Source: Massilia sp. UBA2604 (GTDB lineage Bacteria; Pseudomonadota; Gammaproteobacteria; Burkholderiales; Burkholderiaceae_D). From it: a stretch of 8,431 bases of DNA. The position numbers and the translations under genes are program-made. The DNA lies in contig DDKG01000305.1 of NCBI GenBank assembly GCA_002339265.1, forward strand, positions 1 to 8,431, written 5' to 3'. Positions 1 to 7,900 of the stretch are shown in pieces (the first letter of the stretch is position 1; each line of letters begins with the position of its first letter). The notes below the pieces were generated by a model that saw nothing but the letters and a program-made list of their open reading frames with translations, was not told the origin of the DNA and searched no databases.

Positions 1-444
1 GCCCTGGTGGCCAAGACCTCGATCTCGGGCAACGACGTCTGGCTGCTCGAGCCGCAGACCTTCATGAACCGTTCCGGCCAGTCGGTCGGCGCGCTGGCGC
101 GCTTCTATAAAATCAATCCGGACGAAGTCCTGGTCGTGCACGACGAGCTCGACCTGATGCCCGGTGTCGCCAAACTCAAGAAAGGCGGTTCATCAGGCGG
201 CCACAACGGCTTGAAGGACATCACCGCAGCCCTCGGCACCCAGGAATACTGGCGCCTGCGCCTGGGCATCGGTCATCCGCGCAGCCTGAACCTGCAGCAG
301 GGCGTGGCCGATTTCGTGCTGCACCGCCCGCGCCGCGAAGAGCAAAGCCTGATCGAGGAATCGATCGACAAGAGCCTGCGCATCATCCCGCTCGCCTGCG
401 AAGGCAAGCTCGACGTGGCGACGATGCAGTTGCATACGGCTTGA
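1..444 (+). CDS. pth: Peptidyl-tRNA hydrolase, 3' part (5' end outside window)
   Basis: Pth cleaves the ester bond of peptidyl-tRNAs that drop off the ribosome, recycling tRNA in the cytoplasm; it is normally essential. The frame is open from base 1, and 147 residues are present, so about 45 N-terminal residues, including the catalytic His (His20 in E. coli), lie to the left of the window. The visible part matches the family throughout. The motif TFMNRSG carries the substrate-binding Asn (window residue 23). VHDELDL carries the conserved Asp (48). GGHNGLKD carries the His/Asn pair (68/69). LGIGHP follows. The spacing of these residues equals that of Asn68, Asp93 and Asn114 in E. coli Pth. The C-terminus ends normally at a TGA. 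The next gene is convergent, ending 69 bases away, so pth is the last gene of its transcript. No clear terminator is seen after it. Confidence 0.96.
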   Translation, partial: ALVAKTSISGNDVWLLEPQTFMNRSGQSVGALARFYKINPDEVLVVHDELDLMPGVAKLKKGGSSGGHNGLKDITAALGTQEYWRLRLGIGHPRSLNLQQGVADFVLHRPRREEQSLIEESIDKSLRIIPLACEGKLDVATMQLHTA

Positions 445-473
445 CGCCGCCTGGTGCCGCCTGGCGCCGCTTG
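444..473 (+). repeat. Three imperfect 10-bp tandem units at the pth stop
   Basis: Starting at the last base of the pth stop codon, three 10-base units follow one another: ACGCCGCCTG, GTGCCGCCTG and GCGCCGCTTG. They differ from each other at two or three positions. A GC-rich tail containing GCGGCCGC follows. The 68-bp gap between the two convergent genes holds nothing else recognisable. This may be slippage-generated DNA with no function. Confidence 0.5.
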
Positions 474-512
474 CGGCCGCGGCATGCGGTCGCAATTGTC
501 GATTCCCCCGGC

Positions 513-2393
513 TCATCCGCCCCGCACCACCACCTGCGACCGCAGGTCGCGCAGCATGCGCTCGAGCGCCGGCCGCATGCGCCGGTAGTCGTCGGGCGAG
601 CAGGTCGCGGCAGTGTGCCGGAATTTCAGTTGGCGCTTGACCGTCACCAGCGCACCGCGCCGCTGGTACTGTGAGCGATAGGCGAAGTTGATATCGTCGA
701 CCTTGATGGCGCGCGGCAGCGCCAGCACCTGCGCGCGCTTCGGCAGGTGGAAGCGCAGTTCGTCCTCGGCATCGATGGCCGGACACACGAACTCCTGGCG
801 CCGCTCGGGTTCCTGCGTGAAGGCGAACACGGCGTCGCCCAATCCTCCCCAGAAGTTATACGTGGTGGCCAGCCCCGTCGGGCCTGGCAATTGCGTGAAG
901 CCGCTGCTGGCGCCGCGGAATGATAAGGTATAGTCGTCGGCCACGCCTTCGGTATCGCCCGGTTCCAGCACGCCGCCGCCCTGTTGCCCCAGCCCCTGCA
1001 GCATGCGCTCGACGAAGCGGTCGCGCTCGGCCGCCGGCGTGGCGCGCACCACGCGCCGGTAGGGCTCGGCCTGGGCGCCGCTGCTGGTGCGCGTGACCTT
1101 GAAGCGGCTGCCGCCGTCGGGCTGGATGTCGAACTGGGTGAAGGTGCGGCTGCGCGCCTGCTGGAAGAAGGGAATCATCGCGAACTCGCCCGAGCGCGCC
1201 AGCACCGCCGGCTTGCCGAGCAGCGCCGCGGGCAGGAAGCCGCCCGCCACCGATTCGGCGGTGGGGTCGAGATACAGCGCCAGCGAAGGAATGTAGACGA
1301 TCGCGTGATTCAGTACGCCGAGCGTGGGCACGCCGGGTAGGCGATAGGCGTCGCCGTTATTGACCAGCGCCACCGTGCTGTCGATGCCGGAACTGGCCAG
1401 CAGTGCCTCGAGCAGGGTTGCGTGGTCCTTGCAGTCGCCGTAGCGGTTGGCCAGCACGCTGGACGCCGCATGCGGCACCACGCCGCCGGGGCCGAGATAG
1501 ACGCCGACATAGCGCACGTTCTTGCGCACCCAGTCCGACAGGGCGATCGCGCGCGTTCGGCGGTCGAGGGTTGTACCCGTGATGCTGGCCGCCAGCGCCG
1601 CCACCGTGTCGTCGGGCAACGCCTTGCCGGCGGCGCGCTCCTGGTAGGCGCGCGCAAAGGCGGCGTAGTCGGCGAAGGTCGACACCGCGAGCCGCTTGCC
1701 GTAGTCGAGATAGCTGACGGAATCGGCCTCCAGCCGTGCATTGTCGCCATCGACGTAGCGCCAGGCGTAGCGGCGCTTGCCGGGCGCCAGCGCGGGCGTG
1801 CCCGTGGCGGCGGTCGGGTCGAAGCCGACTGCGTCGGCGTGCAGGGGCATCGAGGCCGGCATGTCGTAGATCAGGCGGAAGTCGCGCTGGCGCTGGAAGC
1901 GCGCCGAGGTCAGGTCTTCGAAGTGGCCGGGAAACAGCGGGGTGTGACGCCGCACGACGTAGCGCACCGCGACCCTGTCGCCTGCTTCGACATCGGGGAA
2001 GACGACGATCTTGAGGCGCGTGTCCTGGAACATCGGGGCGTCGAGCGAGGCGGCTTCTTGCTGGTCGCGGATCTGGTGCGGCTGCACCGCCAGGCGGCGG
2101 CCGTCGGCTTTCTCGGTATGCGCCTCGACGGACACGACTTCGTCGAGCGACTGGTTGTAGCCGATGTAGAACTGGGCATGTTCGTGCAGCGCCGCGCGGT
2201 TGACGATGGTCTTGCCCTGCTCGACCGTGAGCGTGTAGCCGCCGCTGGATTCGACGACGAAATGCTGGACGTGGCGGTCCACGATCACCGAGCGGTCGGT
2301 GCCGCTGTCGGCCTCGAGCGCGCTCGCCGACGCAGGTAGGCACAGCACTGACCATAGAAGCAGACACAGCATGACGACGAAGCGCAGATGCAT
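513..2393 (-). CDS. Secreted DUF3857 / transglutaminase-like protein
   Basis: The 626-residue protein has a typical Sec signal peptide: a short basic start, the hydrophobic stretch FVVMLCLLLWSVLCL, and a likely cleavage after ASA at residue 25. There is no proper lipobox. Residues ~35-250 resemble DUF3857, a beta-rich domain that usually precedes a transglutaminase-like core. The core shows a full catalytic triad: Cys321 in NRYGDCKDH, His363 in VLNHAIVYI and Asp376 in LYLDPTAES. The ~220 C-terminal residues look beta-rich and carry no motif I recognise. Proteins of this architecture are common in proteobacteria. The fold is that of papain-like cysteine peptidases/transglutaminases, but substrates are generally unknown. 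The likely location is the periplasm. The ATG at 2393 is supported by GGAGAG at 2398-2403, four bases away. The gene is divergent from the patatin-like gene and convergent with pth. The family call is strong; the biochemical role is not known. Confidence 0.9.
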   Translation of the reverse strand: MHLRFVVMLCLLLWSVLCLPASASALEADSGTDRSVIVDRHVQHFVVESSGGYTLTVEQGKTIVNRAALHEHAQFYIGYNQSLDEVVSVEAHTEKADGRRLAVQPHQIRDQQEAASLDAPMFQDTRLKIVVFPDVEAGDRVAVRYVVRRHTPLFPGHFEDLTSARFQRQRDFRLIYDMPASMPLHADAVGFDPTAATGTPALAPGKRRYAWRYVDGDNARLEADSVSYLDYGKRLAVSTFADYAAFARAYQERAAGKALPDDTVAALAASITGTTLDRRTRAIALSDWVRKNVRYVGVYLGPGGVVPHAASSVLANRYGDCKDHATLLEALLASSGIDSTVALVNNGDAYRLPGVPTLGVLNHAIVYIPSLALYLDPTAESVAGGFLPAALLGKPAVLARSGEFAMIPFFQQARSRTFTQFDIQPDGGSRFKVTRTSSGAQAEPYRRVVRATPAAERDRFVERMLQGLGQQGGGVLEPGDTEGVADDYTLSFRGASSGFTQLPGPTGLATTYNFWGGLGDAVFAFTQEPERRQEFVCPAIDAEDELRFHLPKRAQVLALPRAIKVDDINFAYRSQYQRRGALVTVKRQLKFRHTAATCSPDDYRRMRPALERMLRDLRSQVVVRGG

Positions 2394-2509
2394 GACACTC
2401 TCCGGACACGCGACCGGCCCATGTTACGCAGCAGTACGGTGACGGGATTGATCGGGCGCAAGCACGCCTCATAGCGATCTCCCTGCATTATTCCTGCGAT
2501 AATTCCGGC
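2394..2509. promoter_or_regulatory. Divergent intergenic control region
   Basis: This 116-bp gap separates the start codons of the transglutaminase-like gene (- strand) and the patatin-like gene (+ strand), so it must hold both promoters unless they lie inside the genes. The AT-rich part at 2484-2504 has -10-like hexamers on both strands: GATAAT on + (2498-2503) and AATAAT on -. No convincing -35 element is visible for either direction, and no clear operator palindrome is seen. Confidence 0.5.
2495..2503 (+). promoter_or_regulatory. Extended -10 promoter element of the patatin-like gene
   Basis: TG, one base, then GATAAT matches the extended -10 consensus (TGnTATAAT) at all but one position. 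It ends six bases before the ATG at 2510, so a usual start distance of about seven bases would place transcription initiation on or next to the A of the start codon. No -35 match is seen at the normal spacing, as expected for extended -10 promoters. The match is seen directly; promoter activity is inferred. Confidence 0.5.
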
Positions 2510-3595
2510 ATGAAGGCGCTTACTTTCCATGCCGGCCCATTGGCCATGGCCCAGATTGCAGAACATGGCTTGCGGGCCCAGGACGTGGCCATCGTGCCGG
2601 CCGCGGCGGGCGGCCCGAAAGGGCTGATCTTCCAGGCGCTGGACCAATGGATGTTCGGCGAGTGGTTTCCCTCGCAGCCGCGCGAACGCACCCTGATCGG
2701 CGCCTCGATCGGCGCCTGGCGCATGGCCGCCGCCTGCCAGAAGGATCCGGTCAAGGCCCTCGCGCTGCTGGGCGAGCTGTATGCGGGGCAGCGTTACACG
2801 AGCCTCAAGCCGACACCGCAGGACATCGACGCGGTCGTGCAGGCCTTGCTGGATGAACTGGTGCGCGGGCACGAAGACGACATCGTCGGTCACGAACACT
2901 ACCGGCTGCACCTGCTGACCGTGCGCGGACTGCGTTCGCTGGCCGCGCCCGCGCACCGCTATGCCGAGATGCGCGGCTTCCTGTCGGCGGCGCTGCACAA
3001 CGCCGGATCGCGCGCCTGGCTGGGACGCTTGATGGAGCGGGTCGTGATCGGCGATGCGCGCAGCAAGGCGCCATGGCTGCGCGAGCGCTTCGACAGCTTC
3101 AATACGCATTTCTCGACCCTCACGCGCGACAACCTGGCGTCAGGGTTGCTGGCCTCGGGCACGCTCCCCTTGATCATGAAGGCGGTTACCGGCATCGCCG
3201 AGGCGCCCGCCGGCAGCTACTGGGACGGCGGCATCATCGACTATCACCTGGCGCTGCCGTATTCGCGCGCCGAGGGCGAGCTGGTGCTGTACCCGCACTT
3301 CACCGAGCACATCGTGCCGGGCTGGCTCGACAAGGGCTTCCCGTGGCGCTGGGCGGCGCGCGGCGCCAACCGTGGCTGGCTCGACAACGTGCTGCTGGTG
3401 GCGCCGTCCGACGACTTCCTGCGCACGCTGCCGCGCGGCAAACTGCCGGACCGGGCCGACTTCAAGTTTTATGGTTTGAATCACGACGAGCGCGTGCGCA
3501 ATTGGCGCCGCGCGATCGGGGAAGGGGAGCGGCTGCGCGACGAGCTGGCCGAATTCGCGCTGCGGCCGGACCTGGGGCGCATCAAGCCGATCTAG
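2510..3595 (+). CDS. Patatin-like phospholipase family protein
   Basis: The 361-residue protein has the three marks of patatin-like lipid acyl hydrolases. A glycine-rich oxyanion loop AAGGPKG lies at residues 32-38. The nucleophile elbow GASIG at 64-68 has Ser66, and the DGG motif at 239-241 has Asp239, giving the Ser-Asp dyad. It should hydrolyse acyl esters of membrane lipids or related substrates; the actual substrate is not predictable. No signal peptide or transmembrane segment is evident, so it is probably cytoplasmic. The start at 2510 gives an N-terminus ([10 protein letters not shown]) that leads straight into the first strand before the oxyanion loop. The next Met (residue 13) would remove part of this conserved region. 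No Shine-Dalgarno sequence precedes the ATG, and a -10 element lies only six bases away, suggesting a leaderless mRNA. It lies between pth and ychF and is divergent from the transglutaminase-like gene. Family call firm, role open. Confidence 0.92.
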   Translation: MKALTFHAGPLAMAQIAEHGLRAQDVAIVPAAAGGPKGLIFQALDQWMFGEWFPSQPRERTLIGASIGAWRMAAACQKDPVKALALLGELYAGQRYTSLKPTPQDIDAVVQALLDELVRGHEDDIVGHEHYRLHLLTVRGLRSLAAPAHRYAEMRGFLSAALHNAGSRAWLGRLMERVVIGDARSKAPWLRERFDSFNTHFSTLTRDNLASGLLASGTLPLIMKAVTGIAEAPAGSYWDGGIIDYHLALPYSRAEGELVLYPHFTEHIVPGWLDKGFPWRWAARGANRGWLDNVLLVAPSDDFLRTLPRGKLPDRADFKFYGLNHDERVRNWRRAIGEGERLRDELAEFALRPDLGRIKPI

Positions 3596-3635
3596 CCGAT
3601 CCAGCTTGTCAGAGTGAAAACGCGACCGTTGCAGC

Positions 3636-3658
3636 CGGCACGGAAAGCGCCGTTTTTT
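3636..3658 (+). terminator. Candidate weak intrinsic terminator after the patatin-like gene
   Basis: CGGC at 3636-3639 can pair with GCCG at 3649-3652. A further C-G pair lies inside after a mismatch, around a GGAAA-type loop. The stem is followed directly by six T residues at 3653-3658. The stem is short, but the position (about 40 bases after the stop codon) and the T run fit a terminator. Competing pairings nearby (CCGT/ACGG at 3626-3643) make the exact fold uncertain. Confidence 0.4.
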
Positions 3659-3687
3659 GCGGCAGCCGGCCCTGGCCGGGTTACAAT
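3657..3687 (+). promoter_or_regulatory. Candidate sigma70 promoter for ychF
   Basis: TACAAT at 3682-3687 matches five of six bases of the -10 consensus. TTGCGG at 3657-3662 is a half-match to the -35 consensus, with a long 19-base spacer. Initiation would fall near 3694, giving a leader of about 50 bases to the ychF ATG. The -10 is good; the -35 and spacing are poor, so this is tentative. It begins within the T run of the preceding candidate terminator. Confidence 0.4.
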
Positions 3688-3744
3688 GCAGGGTTTAGGG
3701 CGGTTGATCGATCGCTCGCGCTTACCGAATTAGGAATAGTATCC

Positions 3745-4836
3745 ATGACCCTCAAATGCGGCATCGTCGGCCTGCCCAACGTTGGCAAATCCACCCTGTT
3801 CAACGCACTGACCAAGGCCGGCATCCCGGCTGAAAACTACCCGTTCTGCACCATCGAGCCGAACGTGGGCGTGGTCGAGGTGCCGGATCCGCGCATCGAC
3901 GCGCTCTCCGCCATCGTCAAGCCGGAGCGCGTGGTCAAGGCCATCGTCGAATTCGTCGACATCGCGGGCCTGGTGGCCGGCGCGTCGAAGGGCGAGGGCC
4001 TGGGCAACCAGTTCCTGTCGCACATCCGCGAAACCGACGCCATCGTCAACGTGGTGCGCTGCTTCGAAGACCCGAACGTGATCCACGTGGCCGGCAAGGT
4101 CAGCCCGATCGACGACATCGAAGTCATCCAGACCGAGCTGGCGCTGGCCGACATGGGCACTGTCGAGAAAGCCATCCACCGCGAGCAGAAGAAGGCGCGC
4201 TCGGGCGACAAGGATGCAGCCAAGCTGGTCGCCCTGCTCGAACGCCTGATGCCGCACCTGAACGAAGGCCAGCCGGTGCGCACCATGGGCCTGGACAAGG
4301 AAGAGATGGCGATCATCTATCCGCTGCACCTGATCACCGCCAAGCCGGCGATGTTCGTGGCCAACGTGTCGGATACCGGTTTCACCAACAACCCGCTGCT
4401 GGACCAGCTGACCGAGTTCGCCAACAAGCAGAACGCCCCGATCGTCGCCATCTGCGCCGCGATCGAATCGGAAATCGCCGAGATGGACGATGCCGACAAG
4501 GTCGACTTCCTGAACGATATGGGCATGGACGAGCCGGGCCTGGATCGCCTGATCCGCGCGGCGTTCAAGCTGCTGGGCCTGCAGACTTACTTCACGGCAG
4601 GCGTGAAGGAAGTGCGCGCCTGGACCGTGCCGATCGGCGCCACCGCGCCGCAGGCCGCGGGCGTGATCCACACCGACTTCGAGCGCGGCTTCATTCGTGC
4701 GCAGACCATTTCGTATGACGACTTCCTGACCTACAAGGGTGAGTCGGGCGCCAAGGAAGCGGGCAAGATGCGCGCTGAAGGCAAGGAATACATCGTCAAG
4801 GATGGCGACGTGCTGAACTTCCTGTTCAACGTCTGA
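3745..4836 (+). CDS. ychF: Redox-regulated P-loop ATPase YchF (Obg family, OLA1-like)
   Basis: YchF is a universally conserved Obg-family NTPase that binds ribosomes and prefers ATP over GTP; in E. coli it negatively affects the oxidative stress response. The protein is 363 residues, the same length as E. coli YchF. The P-loop GLPNVGKS lies at 9-16, the G3 motif DIAG at 72-75 and a G4-position motif NVSD at 207-210. A helical arm follows at about 130-200, and the C-terminal TGS domain runs from about 278 to 361, ending in [10 protein letters not shown]. Cys35 and His114, reported in E. coli as the redox-sensitive and catalytic residues, are present. The frame stays open far upstream, but that part overlaps the patatin-like gene. 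The ATG at 3745 with AGGA at 3732-3735 gives the family's normal N-terminus. In many Burkholderiales ychF directly follows pth; here two genes lie between them. Confidence 0.98.
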   Translation: MTLKCGIVGLPNVGKSTLFNALTKAGIPAENYPFCTIEPNVGVVEVPDPRIDALSAIVKPERVVKAIVEFVDIAGLVAGASKGEGLGNQFLSHIRETDAIVNVVRCFEDPNVIHVAGKVSPIDDIEVIQTELALADMGTVEKAIHREQKKARSGDKDAAKLVALLERLMPHLNEGQPVRTMGLDKEEMAIIYPLHLITAKPAMFVANVSDTGFTNNPLLDQLTEFANKQNAPIVAICAAIESEIAEMDDADKVDFLNDMGMDEPGLDRLIRAAFKLLGLQTYFTAGVKEVRAWTVPIGATAPQAAGVIHTDFERGFIRAQTISYDDFLTYKGESGAKEAGKMRAEGKEYIVKDGDVLNFLFNV

Positions 4837-4842
4837 TTCACC

Positions 4843-4859
4843 GGGCGCTCAAGGCGCCC
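4843..4859 (+). terminator. First hairpin after ychF (no T tract)
   Basis: GGGCGC at 4843-4848 and GCGCCC at 4854-4859 form a perfect 6-bp stem with the 5-base loop TCAAG, seven bases after the ychF stop. It is followed by ACCCC rather than a T run. Alone it would be a poor intrinsic terminator; it may protect the mRNA 3' end or assist the next hairpin. Confidence 0.5.
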
Positions 4860-4868
4860 ACCCCAGCG

Positions 4869-4902
4869 CAAGCCCTTCCATCCGAAGGGCTTGTTGCTTT
4901 TT
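4869..4902 (+). terminator. Intrinsic terminator of ychF
   Basis: CAAGCCCTT at 4869-4877 pairs perfectly with AAGGGCTTG at 4885-4893 around the 7-base loop CCATCCG. The stem is followed by TTGCTTTTT at 4894-4902. This is a good Rho-independent terminator about 30 bases after ychF, and it implies that the helicase gene downstream needs its own promoter. Confidence 0.8.
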
Positions 4903-4944
4903 GGCTTATACAAAAACAAGAAGGCATGCCGTCTGGATACGGTT

Positions 4945-4955
4945 GAGGTACAGGA
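4945..4955 (+). promoter_or_regulatory. Ribosome binding site deciding the helicase start
   Basis: The purine-rich stretch GAGGTACAGGA lies 4-10 bases before the ATG at 4960 and gives two overlapping Shine-Dalgarno options (GAGGT and AGGA). The reading frame is open back to a TTG at 4891, but that codon sits in the terminator of ychF and has no ribosome binding site. No other in-frame ATG or GTG exists between them. A TATACA at 4907-4912 is the only -10-like hexamer nearby, without a -35 partner. Confidence 0.6.
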
Positions 4956-4959
4956 AAAC

Positions 4960-7900
4960 ATGAACGATACAGTCCAGAACCGCTTGCTGCCGCTGCCGTA
5001 CTGGCGCGCCGCGCTGGCCGAAGTCAGCCTGCTGCATCCCGAAGTGGCGCCCGACAGCAAACCGATCGCGCTCGCCGAAACCGACGGCGCGTGGCGGGTC
5101 GCGCAAGCCGCCCCCGACCTGGCAAGCTGGATCGAGACACAGTTCAACGCCAGCAAGCTGGAACGGGCCGGCCGCATCCCCTTCGTGCTGATCCCGGCGC
5201 GCCTCGCGCTGGACGCGAGCCACGGCGCCAAGCAGGACGGCGCCGAGCTGCACAAGGGGGCTTCAGTTCTGTGCATTCCCTGCCTGCTCGACCGCCAGGG
5301 CGTGCTGTCGCCCGATCCCGAGCGCATGCCGTGGATTCCGCGCGACCTGCTGGAACCCACCCTGCAGCGCACCTCGGTCGGCGCACTGGCCAGCGTCGAT
5401 GAATTCATCGGCGCGCTGCCGGAACTGGCCACCGGCATGGGCGACACCTTCGAGATGGCGGCGCGCCTGTTCGAAGCCGTGACGGGCGCTGGCTTGCCTC
5501 TGCTGGCGCCGTCCGACGAGCAGCAGCGGCTGCCGGATTTCACGCTCGACGAGCACCGCCTGGTGTCGGGCTGGCACGGCATGCCCTACGAACCGCCGGT
5601 CGTCGCGCGCCATCTCCTGAAGCTATACGATCGCATCATCGCCGAGCAGCCGCCCACGCCGCTGCTCGACACCTTGCGCACCATCGCTGAGCGGCCGGCG
5701 CGCGCGCCACTGCCCTTGCAGCAGACCGCGCCGTATGACGGCGCGACGGTCGGCCACATGCATCCCGCCCGCCACCTGTCACCGTCCCAGCGCACGGCGA
5801 TGGTCGAGCTGCAGCGCCTGGGCGAGGGGCAGGTCCTGGCGGTGAACGGCCCGCCCGGCACCGGCAAGACCACCTTGCTGCAAAGCGTGGTCGCCCAGCT
5901 CTGGGTCGATGCGGCGCTGGCCGGCGGCGACTGTCCGCTGATCGTGGTCGCCTCGACCAATGTGAAGGCGGTCGAGAACGTGCTCGAGAGTTTCGCGAAA
6001 ATCTCGACCGAGACCGGGCACCGGCGCTGGCATCCCTACGGGCGCGGCTTCGGGCTGTTCCTGGCGTCCGAATCGCGCCAGACCGAGCATCCGGTCTGCA
6101 CCGGCAAGAGCCATCCCTTCGAGGAGTTCGAGACGCCGGAAATGCTGGCGGCCGCCGAGCGCCATTATCTCGACTGCGCGGCGATGCATTTCAGGCGGCG
6201 CGGCGACGGCGTCGGGACCGTGGTCCACGACCTGCACGCAGAACTGAAGGAGCTGGCCGCCCGCCTCGACACCCTGGTGGCGGCGCGCCATACCCTGTTC
6301 CATGCGCTCGGCCAGGATGTCGACGACGGCGCCGTCGCTTCGTACCGCGCCCTGCTGGCGGCAGCGAACGCGGAACTCACGCGTTGCCGCGAACAGCTGG
6401 CGCAACTGCGCACCCGCCTGGACGAGAGCGAACAGGCCGCCGACGCGGCCTTGCGCGCCTACGAGGCGCACCGCGACGACATCATGCAGGCCGAGAAGGC
6501 GTGGGCGGCCTACCTGGCCGACGCCTCGATCTGGCTCGATCTGTTCAGCTTCGTGCCGGCCGTGCGCCGGCGCCGCATGGCGCGCGACCGCCAGGTGCTG
6601 ATGGCGCACCCGCTGACCGCCGACCTGCAGCACCGCGCCGACGGCGTGCCGGGCCACTTCCATACGCTCAAGAAGGAAGCGCTGCAGCATAAGAATGAGG
6701 TTCAGGCCGAGCTGCTCGCGCTGAAGCAGACGCTCGCGCGCCAGGGCGAGGAGGTCAAGCAGGAGATGGCGCGGGCGGAAGCAGAGCGCGCCCGCATCGC
6801 GGCCGCCTTCTCCGCCTGGCATGCGGTGGCGGGCGACTCCGCGGAGCTGCTCGACGCCAGCCTGGCCAACCTGAACGAGCACCTGGACAAGCAGGTGCGC
6901 GCGCGCATGTTTGCGGTGGCCGACTGGTACTGGTCGGGCCAGTGGATCCTCGAAGTGCGCAACCGCATCAGGAACGGCATCAAGGACACGAAAGGGCGCA
7001 AGAAGCTGGAAGCGAAATACCGCCGCTTCGCCAAGCTCTCTCCTTGCCTGGTGTCGAACTTCCACATGGCGCCGTCGTTCTTCACCGCCTGGGAAGGCGA
7101 GGACATGCCGTTCTGGAATACGATCGACCTGCTGGTGGTGGATGAAGCGGGGCAGGTCTCGCCCGATATCGGCGCACCGATGTTCGCCCTGGCGCGACGC
7201 GCGATGGTGGTCGGCGACACCTTCCAGATCGAGCCGGTCTGGAACAGTGGCGAAGCGACCGACCGCGCCAACGCCGTCAAGTTCGGCCTGGCGCAAACGT
7301 TCCACGATCCCGCCTACGAGCGCCTGGAGCAGGGCGGCTATACCCCGGCCAGCGGCAGCCTGATGCGCGTCGCCAACCGCAGTTGCGCCGTCCAGCAGTA
7401 CGAGGACATGCGCGGCCTGATGCTGACCGAGCACCGCCGCTGCGTGCCGGAACTGATCGATTACTGCAACCGGCTGATCTACGCGGGCCGACTGGAGCCG
7501 AAACGCGCGTCGCTGGCGCCGTCGGAGCGGATCCTGCCGCCGTTCGAGCTGATCCACGTCGGCGGCCGCGATACGCGGCGCGGCGGCAGCCGCCAGAACG
7601 AGTTTGAGGCGGCCGCGGTCGTCGATTGGTTGAAAGCCCACCGCGCCGACATCGAACGGCATTACCTCGATGACGCGGGCAAGCCGACGCCGATCTGGCA
7701 ACTGGTGGGCATCGTGACCCCGTTCGCCGCGCAGGCGGGCGCCATCGAACGGCGCCTGCGCCGCGAGATGCCGGACCTGCTGCGCAAGGACAGCCGCCTG
7801 ACGGTCGGCACCGTGCACGCGCTGCAGGGCGCCGAACGCGAAATCGTGCTGTTCTCGCCGGCCTATGGCGACAACTTCACCGGCACCGCCTTCTTCGACC

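Noticed and set aside
1422..2339. 305-codon + strand frame opposite the transglutaminase-like gene
   Set aside because: It is a shadow of the coding strand. The - strand protein has a signal peptide, a catalytic triad and a good ribosome binding site; the + strand product has no recognisable motif.
3073..3744. Long N-terminal extension of the ychF frame
   Set aside because: The extra 224 codons overlap the patatin-like gene in another frame and read as Arg/Ala-rich noise. The ATG at 3745 with AGGA upstream gives the exact family length.
4891..4959. TTG start giving the helicase 23 more residues
   Set aside because: The TTG sits in the stem of the ychF terminator and has no ribosome binding site, whereas the ATG at 4960 has one.
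5779..7818. 679-codon open frame on the - strand within the helicase gene
   Set aside because: It lies wholly antisense to a helicase with all motifs in place. Its translation is low-complexity (Arg, Ala, Gln, His rich) with no domain. Long antisense frames are expected in DNA of this GC content.
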